Source: Tetrastigma voinierianum
Lineage: Eukaryota; Streptophyta; Magnoliopsida; Vitales; Vitaceae
Assembly (NCBI GenBank): GCA_016808115.1
Contig: JAEQBH010002845.1
Coordinates: 806,001-870,000, forward strand
DNA length: 64,000 nucleotides
Direction of reading: 5' to 3'
Numbering within the stretch: position 1 is the first letter of the stretch; each line of letters begins with the position of its first letter. Position numbers and translations under genes: made by a program. The notes below the pieces were generated by a model, which made no database searches, was not told the DNA's origin, and was given only the letters and a program-made list of their open reading frames with translations. This document shows positions 1-12,200 of this stretch, piece after piece.

Positions 1-410
1 ACCCTTTAGGTCTAGAATCCATCCATATATAGATTGATCAAATTGGAACTCATATTAGGTCGAAAATCTGAAAAGCATTAGGCCTGTGGATTACGCTCAT
101 CGAATCCTTTGTTCATAGAAACCTTCAACCGGACAGTCATAATTTCTTACGTCAGAACTCAGTTTTGGATGTTCTTGGACTCTATGGAAACTATTTGAGT
201 CTAGAATCCATCATATAGCAGTGAAATTAGAACTCATATTAGGTCCAGAAATCCCAAAAAATTAGTAGGCCCTGCTGGTTACACTCATAGTCCATTGATT
301 CATAGGAAGCATGACAGGACGGTCATAATTTCTTCGTCAAGACTCACATTTGGATGTTCTTGGACTCTATGGAAAGCCCTTTGAGTCTAGAATCCATCCA
401 TATATAGCTT
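1..410. repeat. Tandem repeat, period about 184 bp
   Basis: The phrase 'gtctagaatccatc' recurs near 11, 195 and 380. Between these the sequence repeats with small differences ('aactcatattaggtc', 'ggatgttcttggactctatgg'). Slightly more than two units are visible, and the array probably continues off the left edge. It lies inside the family-B LTR fragment. Confidence 0.75.
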
Positions 411-1367
411 AGTAAGTGAAATGATAATCACGTAAATAGCTCATAAGCATACATGGTTACCATATTTATTCATGCATATAATGAAATATGAAAAATACAA
501 AGATACGAATAAATGATTGTAAATATCGTATATGATTACCGAATGACAATAATTATTCTGGAATATGAGATATGTACTGAACATAAAATACACATGGATT
601 GTCTGCTTAGAACTTAGTAGAGGGATAGATGGGCATGTCTATTAGGGAAAAATAAGTATGCAGCATACTGATCAGTTGGCCCCGTTTAGGTCATTACAGC
701 GCCTTCGGGCCCTCATAGATAGCAATTGTCTCATACAATGATAACATCGCCTTCGAGCCCTTATAGGTGGTCATTGTCTCGCACAATGCGAATCTTGGGC
801 CCCTTATAGACCACGGCATCGGTGGTAAAGCGCCAACCGGGCCGCATAAGTTTCCTTTATCCACTTCTAATGTTTATGCAGGCATGAAACATAAAACCGT
901 AAACTTAGATCATGACATATGATGCGATATATGAGCGTTGATAAGAAATGTAACACATGATATGATAAGTAAATGAGATATGTATAAGCATATTTAAATG
1001 ATATGATATGTTAGTTGTATATGCATGTGTATAGAAGTGTGATGATCCATCGGTAGTGATTAGATCCACGAGTTTATTAAGTGGCGTGAGCAGCGCGGGT
1101 TTTACGTCAGTGTAGGTGCGAGCGAGAGGCAAGAAGATTCGGACAACCTCATCAGTCTCCACGGTTAACACGTGGATTAGATGCTGACGGGAAGACTTTT
1201 GGTCTATTTTGTATATGTAATATACTTTTTGTTTTTTGTAAACAAATGTAAAGTTTTTGTATAAGTCGAACAATCCCATTTGTGGATCTTGAATATATTT
1301 TGAAATTCCACCGCTACAAAATATATATCAAGATACATACTTATTAGTGTACAGGTAAAATGAACAG
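1..1367 (+). mobile_element. Family-B gypsy LTR fragment, opposite orientation to the other copies
   Basis: Read on the minus strand, this stretch aligns by eye with 61960-63830. Shared blocks include the 'ataaaggaaact' segment (about 850 here, 63400 there), the repeated 'gcccttata...gacaatga' units (690-810) and the 'gaataattattgtcattcggtaatcat' block (520-560). It is therefore a family-B LTR in inverted orientation. It runs off the left edge of the window, and its outer end is cut at about 1367 by the next LTR. The other family-B copies here are in minus-strand sense, so this one is in plus sense. The short frames inside it have no coding look. Confidence 0.7.
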
Positions 1368-2822
1368 TGACACCCTCGCCCTACATCGCACATGGGTGGC
1401 GGGTCGAGGTGTCCTGAGTTAATTCGTCTCACCATTCACGAGAATGGTGAATCAACCATCATATGCATTACCCACACGACTCGTCACAATATTACCGTGC
1501 ATATGGAATGCAAGTATACCGCCAGTAAGTTACATGCATCATTTCCACTATGCTTAAATAATTTTCATTAAATCATGTCAATATATTCGCGAGCATGCAT
1601 CGACATAAAGATTTTTCACATCTTCGCGTGTTATTCAATTATCAAAAATTTGCATAACCATAAAGATCCGCGAATTAGGATCAGTTGACAAGGCATCATC
1701 TGGCCTCAACATTAAAAACACGCAACAAACAACAAAACAAGTAAAAGTTTTATTTTTATTTTATTTCATTTTACCCTTTTTTTTTTTTTGAAACTGTGTC
1801 TCTGTAGCGACAGGCGTGTCGCGGTTGGGCGCCTATCGCTCACCCCCATATTGTCGATCGTGCGCGTGTGTGTCGTGTCGTCTTGCCTTGGCCCCGGGCG
1901 TGTTCTTGGCCGCCTTGTGCATGAACAAGCCGGGGTGTTGTGCCGCGGCCTGCACATGTGTTCTTTGCTCTGGCTTCTTTAGCACGAAAAAGCACACAGT
2001 TGCGACCGGTGTCCAAGGACCAGAAATATCAGTTCTGCATGGATTCCTAAGCGTAGAGAGAAGCCCGGTCGAACATTCCTACCGTCGATCCTAAAATTTT
2101 GGGACTAATCACCGGGGCCATTCTTAGCCCCTAGGAACCGAAATCGTGCCATTAGATGGCTTTTAAGCTGGGAATAAAAATCTAGTAGGAAAATTCCCTA
2201 CCTCTTGGATTTTGTCGAAACTCCCCAATTCCGATCTCTACTCGAAGCTCTCGCCGTGAGGACGAACTTTGTCTCTTGCTCCTACGAACGCCGACGATCA
2301 GATCTCCAAGAAAACTAGAGAGAATGAGGAGCCTCTCTCTCCTCTTCTCTTCTTCTCTCTCTTTTCTCTCTCTTTCTTTTCCCCCAATTTCCTCTCCTCA
2401 CCGAAATTCATTCCAACCAGGCCAAGTGGGATGTCTTTCACTTACATGTCACTCCCTCATTGGTTCACTCTTCCTAACCTTATCTTCTTATCCACTCATT
2501 TGGATTTCCTCCCTATTAATTCATGACACACGGCCATCCTTGAACTTTTGTTTGACTTGCTCTCCATTTGACACATGGCTCCATATGAGCCATCCAACAT
2601 GTACCAAGTGTCACTCGTTACTTTCGGTGCCTTGAAAAACATGAAAATTTTGAATCGCCCTGACCTTCAAGATTGCACCCAATCTGGTAGCTAGATTTCG
2701 CGATACTATTCCAACGGTGAAATCCGTTTCTTCATCCGAGATCTAGAAAAATTCTAGTTTTTAAACTAAAATTACCGTGTTACCAATTTTTTAGAAAAAT
2801 TGAATTTTTCTCGAGTTTTGCA
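1368..2822 (-). mobile_element. Family-T (Tekay/Del-like) LTR, probably solo
   Basis: The left end reads TGACACCCTCGCC and the right end CGAGTTTTGCA. The last 600 bp match the other family-T LTRs in order: a tract before 'cctacctcttggattttgtcgaaactcc', a CT-rich patch (2330-2400), 'ttcatccgagatctagaaaa', then a short A/T tract before the end. The same order occurs at 34600-35262 and 53315-53931. In minus-strand sense the right end is the LTR start. At 1455 bp it is shorter than its relatives (about 2.2 kb). No paired LTR or clear target duplication was seen. Confidence 0.6.
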
Positions 2823-4618
2823 AGCCATCCCATGCTGCTTTGCTTATCTTCTGCATAACCAAACCCAAATAGGCTTCATTCTCACCGCTAGCCACATCAG
2901 CCACCAGCTTGGCTACCTTCTCCACATCGCGTCTGGGAGGCATGTTCTTCAAAAGGGCCGACCCATGTCATTCCCGAGTTTCCTCCATGTTACCTTCGCC
3001 ACTTGACGCTTTTATTGCTCTGAAGGCCGCCCGAGCCCCTCGAAGTTCAGCCACGACTTAAAGTACAAGAACTCCACCAAATTATCGAATACCTCTCGAG
3101 TGCAACAATGGCTTTTTGCGACGCACAACGACTAAAGAGTTTAGCGCCATTTCAACCCCACTGGCTTGAAACAATGCTAGGGGGGTTAGTAGAATGGGAT
3201 AAGCTACAACACACGTGGAATTCGTGTGAGCAACCCAAACGTTCATGTGGGTGATCCGAATCCGATCATGTGGTAGTCATGTAAGTGACTCAAACTTAAC
3301 AAACAGTCCACCTTAGGCATAGAGCAAGCGACAAGAGCAAACTGAACTAATTTCGCATGAGATGTGAGCAGTTTTGTTAATGCTAATAATTTAATTAATG
3401 TAACAATTAATAGGCAATGTATGGACATTATGTAGCCTATAAATGCCTATCTCATAATCCGTCCATCATCCATCATGTAAATGACTCCCCCAATGGGTAT
3501 AAAGGACAATGAGAATGTACTCACCTATGATCCTGGGCTTTGTTCGAGAAGTAATAAAAATTATTTTGGAAGGAAACAAAACCTTTCTAGGACCCTTTTC
3601 TATCCACATTAGTGTGATATTGTTCACTTTGAGTTTGAGGCTCTTGTGATTTTGTTTTTGGTTTCTTTGTCAAAATGTTTTGTACCAATTGGATATTATC
3701 CATGTTTATTAACTTATAATCTTTTTCATTTCTAGCTAATACAAGGCTTTGAACCCACACCCAACAATAATACTGTCAAATCCTCTATAGTTATATTTTC
3801 TTAATGTTGCTGAGTATTCAACAAATACCTGCATGCGTGTTGTTGCCTCTACTTAGCCGTGATGGATTGCAAGATCGCAAGAGTAGTAGCCCATCGAATT
3901 ATGTCATGGATACTTTGATTCGAATGATACAACCAAGGGTCTTCCGAAAAATAATAAGAAAATTAAAAATAAATCTTAAAAAATGTAGTTTGAAAAATAA
4001 TCCTACATTTAATGTAGTTTGCTCCACATCATCAAGCCACGTCACATTCAAGGTTAAAAAATTGGGTTTTTGGGTTTTGAGTAAAAAAAACCCACAAACC
4101 TTAAACATTTTGGTTTCTTCTTTAGAAAAAATCTGATTTCTTCCTAACTGTGGTGCTAGTGGTGTTTAGAGTAACCCGATTTTTTGTGACTGTGAGGCTT
4201 TCTCTTATTCTTTTCTCCATTACAAGTTCTTGTTTGTATTTTATTTTATTTTCTGTAGCCATTTTGGCTGCTGGAGTGGGGAATGGAATATCGAGTGGTC
4301 CTGCATTTTGATTTTTTCAGCCGCTAAGGAGGTGGTCCTGGATTTTGATTTTTAATGGGTTTTTGCTGAAGCAAAGAAGAAGGAAAAGGAGGTGGGGTCT
4401 GCACTCATTGGTAAGGAAAAAGAAGGCCAGTCTGGGTTTCCATTCGGGGAGGCTTTGGTGTGGGCGGACTCCAGGAAGGGAAGAGCAGCTGCTTTTGGGC
4501 TCTAGCTGAGAGGAAGGTGAGGGGCTGGTTTTCCTGCGTCGGTGGGTCGGGGTTTGGGGAGACGAACCGACGGCGAAGGTGAATGAAGAAGAGAAGAAGA
4601 ACTGGGAAGGCTGGGCGA
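2823..4618. other. Unassigned sequence between two LTR copies
   Basis: No gene is recognised. On the minus strand, 2830-3100 gives a broken frame containing 'MPPRRDVEKVAKLV', which might be gag debris but has no firm match. At 3437-3446 there is a TATA-box-like 'cctataaatg' followed by about 300 bp of T-rich sequence, reminiscent of an LTR R-U5 region, but no paired copy exists. Positions 4380-4610 are purine-rich (gaagaagaga type), like a transcribed leader. This part may belong to the leader of the MULE that resumes after 13400. Confidence 0.3.
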
Positions 4619-7600
4619 AGGCCACGCCCTTTCCCTTGGCCCGACCCCATTAGCGATCCGAACCTGCCAAAAGGAACCATATATCGGGACTCTTTTACTT
4701 TTTTTTTAAATTAACTTACACATGTATACAAACAATTTTTGTAATAACCAAGACATCGATATACAAAGAACTACTACCTATTTATTCCATCAAATCAAGT
4801 ACATGTATTACTAAGTTTCATTTACTTATACAAACACTTATACATATACATATCTAATACAAATCATCAGAGATCGCGGAATAGTGCGGGTGAGCACCTA
4901 TCTCTGAGATGGCACGTACTGCTGATGTGGAATGTCCTGTCCTCTTTATCTCCTCTTCAAGACTGGCTACCCGATTGAATACTGCAATGTTTTTACCACG
5001 CTCTGTATAGAAACAGAAATGCATAAGAATTATCATTAGAATAATACACCATCGCCACACCTTTCGACATTTACTTTCCTTATGGTATATAATAAAGCCT
5101 ATTCTTATGACTTAACCCGTCTCTATATTATACATGTAGGTTTTATCCTTTTAGATTCCATATCATTATTCATTCAGACATCTACTATCATGCGTCATTT
5201 AAGGTAAGTTTCCACTTCATCTCTACATGTATGGCATATCGATCATAAATCAAATAACTTATACATAAGTATAAATGAAAAAATCGAACATATCAAAGTC
5301 ATATCAAATGCATACAAGATCAAATTAGACTGATACACCGTTTAATTCATTTAGTTATCGCTTGATTAAATTTTCATTTTCAAAGTGTCGCGATTCGAAT
5401 CCCCGACTAATTCGATCAGGATCCAAGCTGAACCCGCTTACTCCGACATTTTCAATTATCTTCTCAAAATACTTGTTTTATGTTATTAAATCCCTCGTTT
5501 TCAAAGTGTCAATCTAAATCCCCGATCAATCTCGGATTGGTGGATCCAAGACGGAGTCTCTGGCTTAATTCCGACGCTTTCAATTATTATTTCAAAACAT
5601 TCGCTTAGTTTTATTCCATTATAAACTTTAATTACGCCGGAAACATTCTTAACAGGGCAAGCTCCATAATAATTATAATTAACAAAATGCATTTACCAAA
5701 TAATGCCTTTACATCACATATACTCATGCTATTCATTTTCGCATGCTTTCATTTTACTCCTCATTTATCATATCACAACATGCATTTCTAAATGCAATAA
5801 TTCAATTCATTAATTCAATTTATGATTTAAGCATATACATAAAAATCTCATTTACTCACTAATATTGGTTATTCAATTTGAATTATTCAATCTGACATCA
5901 CTGATTCCAGCTTTAATAATGAACTCGCCTTATTATCATCTGTAATGTGCCTAAGACATTTCAAGCAATTCTGGCCTCCCATCATGATCTGATGTCGCTT
6001 TGGGTGCACCCCATACGTGGTATCAATTATCTTGGCTCAATCTCCCATCATGACGATGTCGCTTGGTACATCCCGCACACGTGGTATCACTTATTCAGCC
6101 AATCTCCATCGCCAGATTAATGTCGCCGGAGCATCCCGACACGTGGTATCAATTATTAGGTTCAATCTCCCATCATGACGGATGCCGTTTGGTACATCCC
6201 GACATCGCATAACTTATCTTGGCTCAATCTCCACATGATTACGCCGCTTGGTACATCCCGGCTGGCATGTATCACTTATTCTGGCTCAATCTCCCATCAC
6301 GCCACTGGGATTCCGCTTTGCATATCCCCTAAGCAGGTGGTATCACTTATTCTACCAAATCTCCCATCATGACGGATGTCAAGCTGTACATCCCACACGT
6401 GGTATCACTTATTCTGGCTCACCCCATCATGATCGATGTCGCTGGCATATCCCCGACATGTGGTCACTATCTTGCCTCAATCTCCCATCATGACGGGCGG
6501 GACATGTCGCTTATACATCCCCGACACGTGGTATCACTTATTCTGGCTCAATCTCCCATCATGACGGATGCCGCTTTTGGCGCCATCCCACACGCGGGTA
6601 TCACTTATTCAAGGTTCCATCACACGGATGTTGTTTCAGGCACCCCACACGTGCACAACAATTAAATGCCATATCATCAAGACGGAGCGCCGATTTGAGC
6701 ACTTCGCCGCAGAATATTTCTTCAATGCTATACGCTTATCGCGATGATTATCAGCATCTCTGGCTAAGTATATCGATAATTTTCTCTGTGTTTCTACGAT
6801 GCCGATTAGTGCATCCCCACAAGCATCATCATTCATGGTATCATTCACTCCACATTTACGACTTGAATTCCGCTTTAATGAATCTCTTCCCTGCTTTTAT
6901 TATTATTCACGTTTATCTTGCTTTTTTTTAATATTACATTTTTAATTTCATATTCGCCAGACTAGTTACATTTATGACGGATTCTCGTTTGGTTAATCTT
7001 GCCCATTACCATTCACATTCATTCGGCTTTGTAAACATCACATTTCAATTACTTTCACCTTCAGACATTTCTTTTCAAAGATATACTCAATCACATACTC
7101 ATTCATAAGGGCTTCAATTTACTTTATACCTATCTACATTTTCAATTTATGTCTTATCATTTGTTATCATTTTCTCGTTATATGTATATAATCATATAAT
7201 ACTTAACTACATTATTTGTTCATGATATATTGCCTTGCATGTTCACATTCATGTTTCAATTCGCCATTTTATTTTCCAGCATCATTTTCTATATTTCATG
7301 AACACATCTATATGTTATTTCTATTTTCTACATTTTCCTTGTTTCATGCCTATTATATATGGCACTTCCTATACTTATAAAGTATGATGTCTATGAAATC
7401 ACACCTCATCTACGTGATTCTTATTCCTCTGGGCGAATCTACTTTACTTAGAATTGAATCAATCCAATCGGATCATCCAAACTAAAGTTATGGCATTTTC
7501 TATGCCAAACTAGCTCGCTTACCCGACACAGAACAGTCAAATGCTAATTTTTCCGGGGTCTTAACTCCATATTTGACACTTCATTCCTTGTACTCTTTTA

Positions 7601-8949
7601 AAGCTAAGGTTCCGAGGGTTCTTCTCCAACTGGAATCACCACCCGAGCACCGAACTTCAAGTTACGTCCAAAACAACCTTGACTATTTCCTATGTTCAAA
7701 GCCTGAACCAGAATTTGGTCAGAGTACGGTCCCACTTTTGAGTGAATTTCAAAATACTTAGGATCAGAATTTGACGATGCCTATTTCTTTATGCCTGATC
7801 TTTCTCAATTAGTTCATTTTGAATTAAGCCATTTTGAACTCCATCAAATCGTATGTTAACGGTTAAGCTTACGCCAAAATACTAACCTACGAATCGGGAG
7901 TTAACAGTGGTGTACTGGCACACTCTAACGGTACCCCAAAGACATACATTATTTGATAAAAAATGGCACATTCAAGGTGTATCAAAATGTACATGAACTA
8001 AATGTCCTAGAATGTATTTTCCTTTTCCACATTTTTGATACCTAATTCAACTCTTTACTCCATATAAATTCCTCAAACTATCATATATTCAATTCTCAGA
8101 ACTCGTCAATTATACTTCCCAAATCATCTTTCAATACATATCTTTCTTCAAATCTTCATGATTTTCTCCTAAAATAATTTAATATATCATAACCCACACA
8201 CATACTAAATACACAAATTTGTTATAGGGGCTCGTTTAACCTAACCCCCTTTTACTTTATGAATTAACCTCCAGCAACCCAACCTTGTTGAGATCCAGTG
8301 TTTTTCATATCAAGCCTTAACGACCTTACTCTCAAAATATTTGGTTGGGGATGAAGTCCTATCAAACCCTAGAAAGAAAATCAATTACCACCAAGAAACT
8401 GCATGTCAGACTTAACTTTATCAAACCCTAGGTTCGAGGCAAGCTACAATTCATGCAAACCCACATCCAGCACTGTAGTTTAGTAGTTCCATACCTTTTG
8501 ATCTTGGCCTCCTTGAACTTCCCTTCCTCTTTCTTTCTTTCTTCTTCTTCCCTTCCTCTTCTTCTCTCTCCTTCTCAGCGCTTGGTCCCCTAAATGAGAC
8601 TAATTCTCATCTAAACTAACTTCTTGTTAAGGCCATGTTTGGCCAAGACAAGGAAAATCCATTTTTTTGCTTCAAGTCTCATTTTTCAGATTTGGTCTCA
8701 GTTCCTTCCCTGAAATCTCAAATATACAAATATCTTAATTCACAATCATAATCTTCCTCTAAATGTGGTAATAAATTGCATATAATCTTATATATTTTTG
8801 AAGGGCTTGGTGTCCCAAAGATGTTAACTTTCTGTCTCCTTGTCTCAATACATCTGTTTTCTTTGCTCTAATTTAGCTCTCTGTACCTATATTTAGCCAT
8901 AATGATACCAAACAAGTCCAAACTAATAGGTATATTTCGGCAAGTTACA
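4619..8949 (-). repeat. Left LTR (3' LTR in element sense), family B
   Basis: It is the partner of 9287-13396. Corresponding landmarks are 'cattatacatgtaggttttatcctttt' (5130 and 9730), 'tgacatgcatttc...cattaattcaattt' (5775 and 10370), the roughly 62-bp tandem array (5976 and 10555), 'cttcctatacttataaagtatgatgtctatgaaat' (7362 and 11792) and the end 'ggtatatttcgg'. The first 300 bp also match 61840-62250, which puts all of them in one family. Many small indels separate the two LTRs, so the insertion is not recent. Confidence 0.75.
5976..6660 (+). repeat. Tandem array of about 62-bp units carrying CACGTGG motifs (left LTR)
   Basis: About eleven units read 'ctcccatcatgacggatgtcgcttggtacatcc' and then 'cgacacgtggtatcacttattctggctcaat'. 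Most keep ACACGTGGTATCA, whose CACGTG core is the G-box bound by plant bZIP and bHLH factors. Units vary by substitutions and small indels. The open frames spanning the array simply follow the repeat and are not genes. Confidence 0.85.
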
Positions 8950-9286
8950 ACTTCCTTCAGAGAACTTCATCTTCGAAACTACAAGATGCGCCAACTGCTC
9001 TATGCCAGTCCTTTCTTTCATGTGTAGCCCAGTTTGTTTTGACTCACTTCTCCGAATGATTCCTATGATTAGAAGCTGGTAACCCTTGTTCCTTGGGGCC
9101 AACACTTCAATGAGTCTTCAACTGGATCCCAAGATAATTCACCCATACAAATATAAGACATCCAAACATCAGGGCCAACACTTTCTATACATAATGCATT
9201 TCTATCTTTTCTATCATATAATTTATCTAGGATCGCCTAATATAAGCTTTTTCCAATCAATAAACCTAGGCTCTGATACTGATCTC
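8950..9286 (-). mobile_element. Minimal internal region of the giant-LTR element
   Basis: Only about 337 bp separates the two LTRs. In minus-strand sense it begins with the primer-binding site and ends with a purine-rich tract before the left LTR. No gag, protease, reverse transcriptase or integrase motif is present. This matches the architecture of TRIM elements, except that TRIM LTRs are normally a few hundred bases long. Confidence 0.7.
9265..9280 (-). promoter_or_regulatory. Primer-binding site for initiator tRNA-Met
   Basis: On the minus strand this reads AGTATCAGAGCCTAGG. The 3' end of plant initiator tRNA-Met is complementary to TGGTATCAGAGCC, so TATCAGAGCC matches exactly. It sits six bases from the right LTR, where minus-strand DNA synthesis would be primed. 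Confidence 0.8.
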
Positions 9287-12200
9287 TATCACGCCCTGCT
9301 TCTCACCGACACGATCATGAGATCCAACCGCTTCTGGGTGCAAACCACATATTCAGACTTAGTTTCTTTTTTTTGTTTAACTTATACATGTGGGTATACA
9401 AACAATCTTCTTAGATGACTGAAGATTATGCAGGAGGTAGACTCATTAATTTGTAGGTAGTTTTACTTCAAAATCTATACACACATACTAAGTCCCAACA
9501 TTTATAATAAACACTGATATATGGAGATCTAATATAAACTACACTGTAGATCATGAATAGTGGAGAGCACTTACCGAGACACTCAGATCACTGATGTGGT
9601 TGTCCGCCCTCATTCCTTCAAGATCAGGCACAGGCTGGGTGGAAGGTCGTCACAATCTTTTTACATTTACTTTTCCTTATGCATATAACAAAGCCTATTC
9701 TTATGTGACTTCTAACTCGTCTCATATTATACATGTAGGTTTTATCCTTTTTAGATTCCATATCATTATCTTATTCGTATTACTTCCATGTGTCATGTCA
9801 TTTACAAGTTTCACTTCATCTCTTCTACATGTATGGCATGTCAGATCATAAATCAAACAACTTATACATATACAATGACAAATCGAACATGTCAAAGTCA
9901 TATGATGCATACAAGATCAAATTAATTGATACAGCAATTCATTTAGTTATCGTTTTATTTAAATTTTCATTTCAAAAGTGTGTGACGAATCCACTGACTT
10001 GACAGATTGGGTGGATCAAGCGAGACTCGGTTTCTCGGGCATTTTTCAATTATCTTCTCAAAACATTTTGTTTTATGTTATTAAATTTCGTTTTCAAAAG
10101 TGTCGCGACGAATTCCGACTTGACCCGATTGGTGGATCCAAGACGGAGTCGGGTTTACTCCGACGTTTTCAATTATCATTTCAAAACATTTGCTTAGTTT
10201 TATTCCATTATAAACTTTTAATTACATAGAAACACTTCATTGAGAGACAGAAGCCCGCAACAATTACAATTAACAAAATGCATTTACCAAATAATGCCTT
10301 TACATCAACATATACTCATGCTATTCATTTTCGCATGCTTTCATTTTACACCTCATTTATCATATCACAACATGCATTTTCAATGCAATAATTCAATTCA
10401 CAATTCAATTTATGAGATTTAAGCATATACATAAAAATATCATTTACTCTCGTCAATATTGGTTATTTCACTTTGACTATTCAATTCACATTTCGTTAGT
10501 TTAATGAATCCCACCTTATTATCATTTGGTAATGTGCACACACATTTTACAATTGGTCTCCCATCATGACGGATCTTTGTTTGGGTGCACCCGACATGTG
10601 GTATCAATGTCGGTTCAATCTCCCATCATGACGGATGCCAACACATTTATCTCGACACTGGTATCACTTATTCGGTTCAATCTCCCATCGCCCAGCGGAT
10701 GTGGTTTGGTACATCGACCGTGGTATCGCGATGGTTCAATCTCCCATCATGGCCGGATGTCGTTTGGTACATCCCGGAGCCGCGTGGTATCAATTGTCCG
10801 GTTCCGATCTCCCTTCATGGCCGGATGTCGTTTGAACATCCGACCGCGTGGTATCACTTGGCCGGTTCAAATACCATCGCGGATCTTAGTTTGGTACATC
10901 GAGCCGCGTGGTATCGCGACCGGTTCCAATCTCCCATCGCAGCGGATGTCGTTTGGTACATCCCGACACGTGGTATCACTTATTCGGTTCAATCTCCCAT
11001 CATGACGGATGTCGTTTGGTACATCCCGACACGTGGTATCACTTATTCGGTCTCCCATCATGACGGATGCTGTTTGGTGCATCCTGACACGTGGTATAAA
11101 TTAAATGCCATACACCATCGAGGCGGATCTTGGAATTTGTGCATCCCTTGAAGTGAACATTTCTTCAATGCCATGCGCCATCGCCAGCGGATGCGATTGG
11201 TGCATCCGCCAAGTGGGACGTGGATAATTTTACGGGTGCCTTAGTGATGGATGCGGAATTAGTGCATCGTCGGCGCGATTTCATTCAATATATCATTCAA
11301 TTCCCATTTCTGGCCAGTTCACGTTTAATGATCCGTCTTTATTGTGTCATTCATTCGGTTTTTTTTAATATTACATTTCAATTTCATATTCGCTTTCGTA
11401 TTCACATTTATGACGGATTCCGTTTGATGAATCTCGTCCTTATCATCATTCACATTCATTCGGTTTTCAAATATCACATTTCAATTCCATTTTCACCGCC
11501 GTATTAACTTTTCCAAAGATATACTCAATCACATACTCATTCATATACTAGTTCGTATACTCATTCATATACTAATTTGTGTTCTATCATTTGTTATCAT
11601 TTACAGTTTATATGTGATAACAATCATATATCATAACCCATTATTTGTTCATGACATATTGCCTTGCATGTTCACATTCATGTTTCAATTCGTTTTCATT
11701 TTTATTTTCCACATCATTTTCATATTTCATGAACACATCTATACATATTTCATTTTCTACATTTTCCTTGTTTCATGCCTGTACATATGGCACTTCCTAT
11801 ACTTATAAAGTATGATGTCTATGAAATGCACCTCATTCACGTATTCTTATTCCTCTGTAGATCTACTTTACTTGGAATTGGAATCAATCAATCAGATCAT
11901 CCAAACTAAAGTTATGGCATTTTCATGCCAAACTAATTCCGATTTACCGGATTACACAGGGAACAGTTTGTACTACTAATTTTTCCGGGGTCTTAACTCC
12001 ATATTTGACACTATCTCTTTGTACTCTTTTAAATCTAAGGTTCTAAGGGTTCTTCTCCAACTGGAATCACCCAATTCGGAGCACCGAAACTCAAGTTACG
12101 TCCGAAACAACCCGGACTACTCTATGTTCAAAGCTGGAACAAGAATTTGGCTTGTACATGGTCCCACTTTGAGTGAATTTTTAGGCCACTTAGGATCAGA

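Noticed and set aside
4317..4680. Minus-strand frames of 102 and 91 codons
   Set aside because: Low-complexity Ser/Pro/Phe from a purine-rich tract, running across an LTR boundary.
5976..6660. Regular repeats considered as a CRISPR array
   Set aside because: Units are contiguous and vary throughout with no repeat-spacer alternation; the context is a plant LTR.
10526..11151. Overlapping open frames of 159 and 188 codons
   Set aside because: They follow the roughly 62-bp tandem units through several frames; protein repeats mirror the DNA repeat and no domain is seen.
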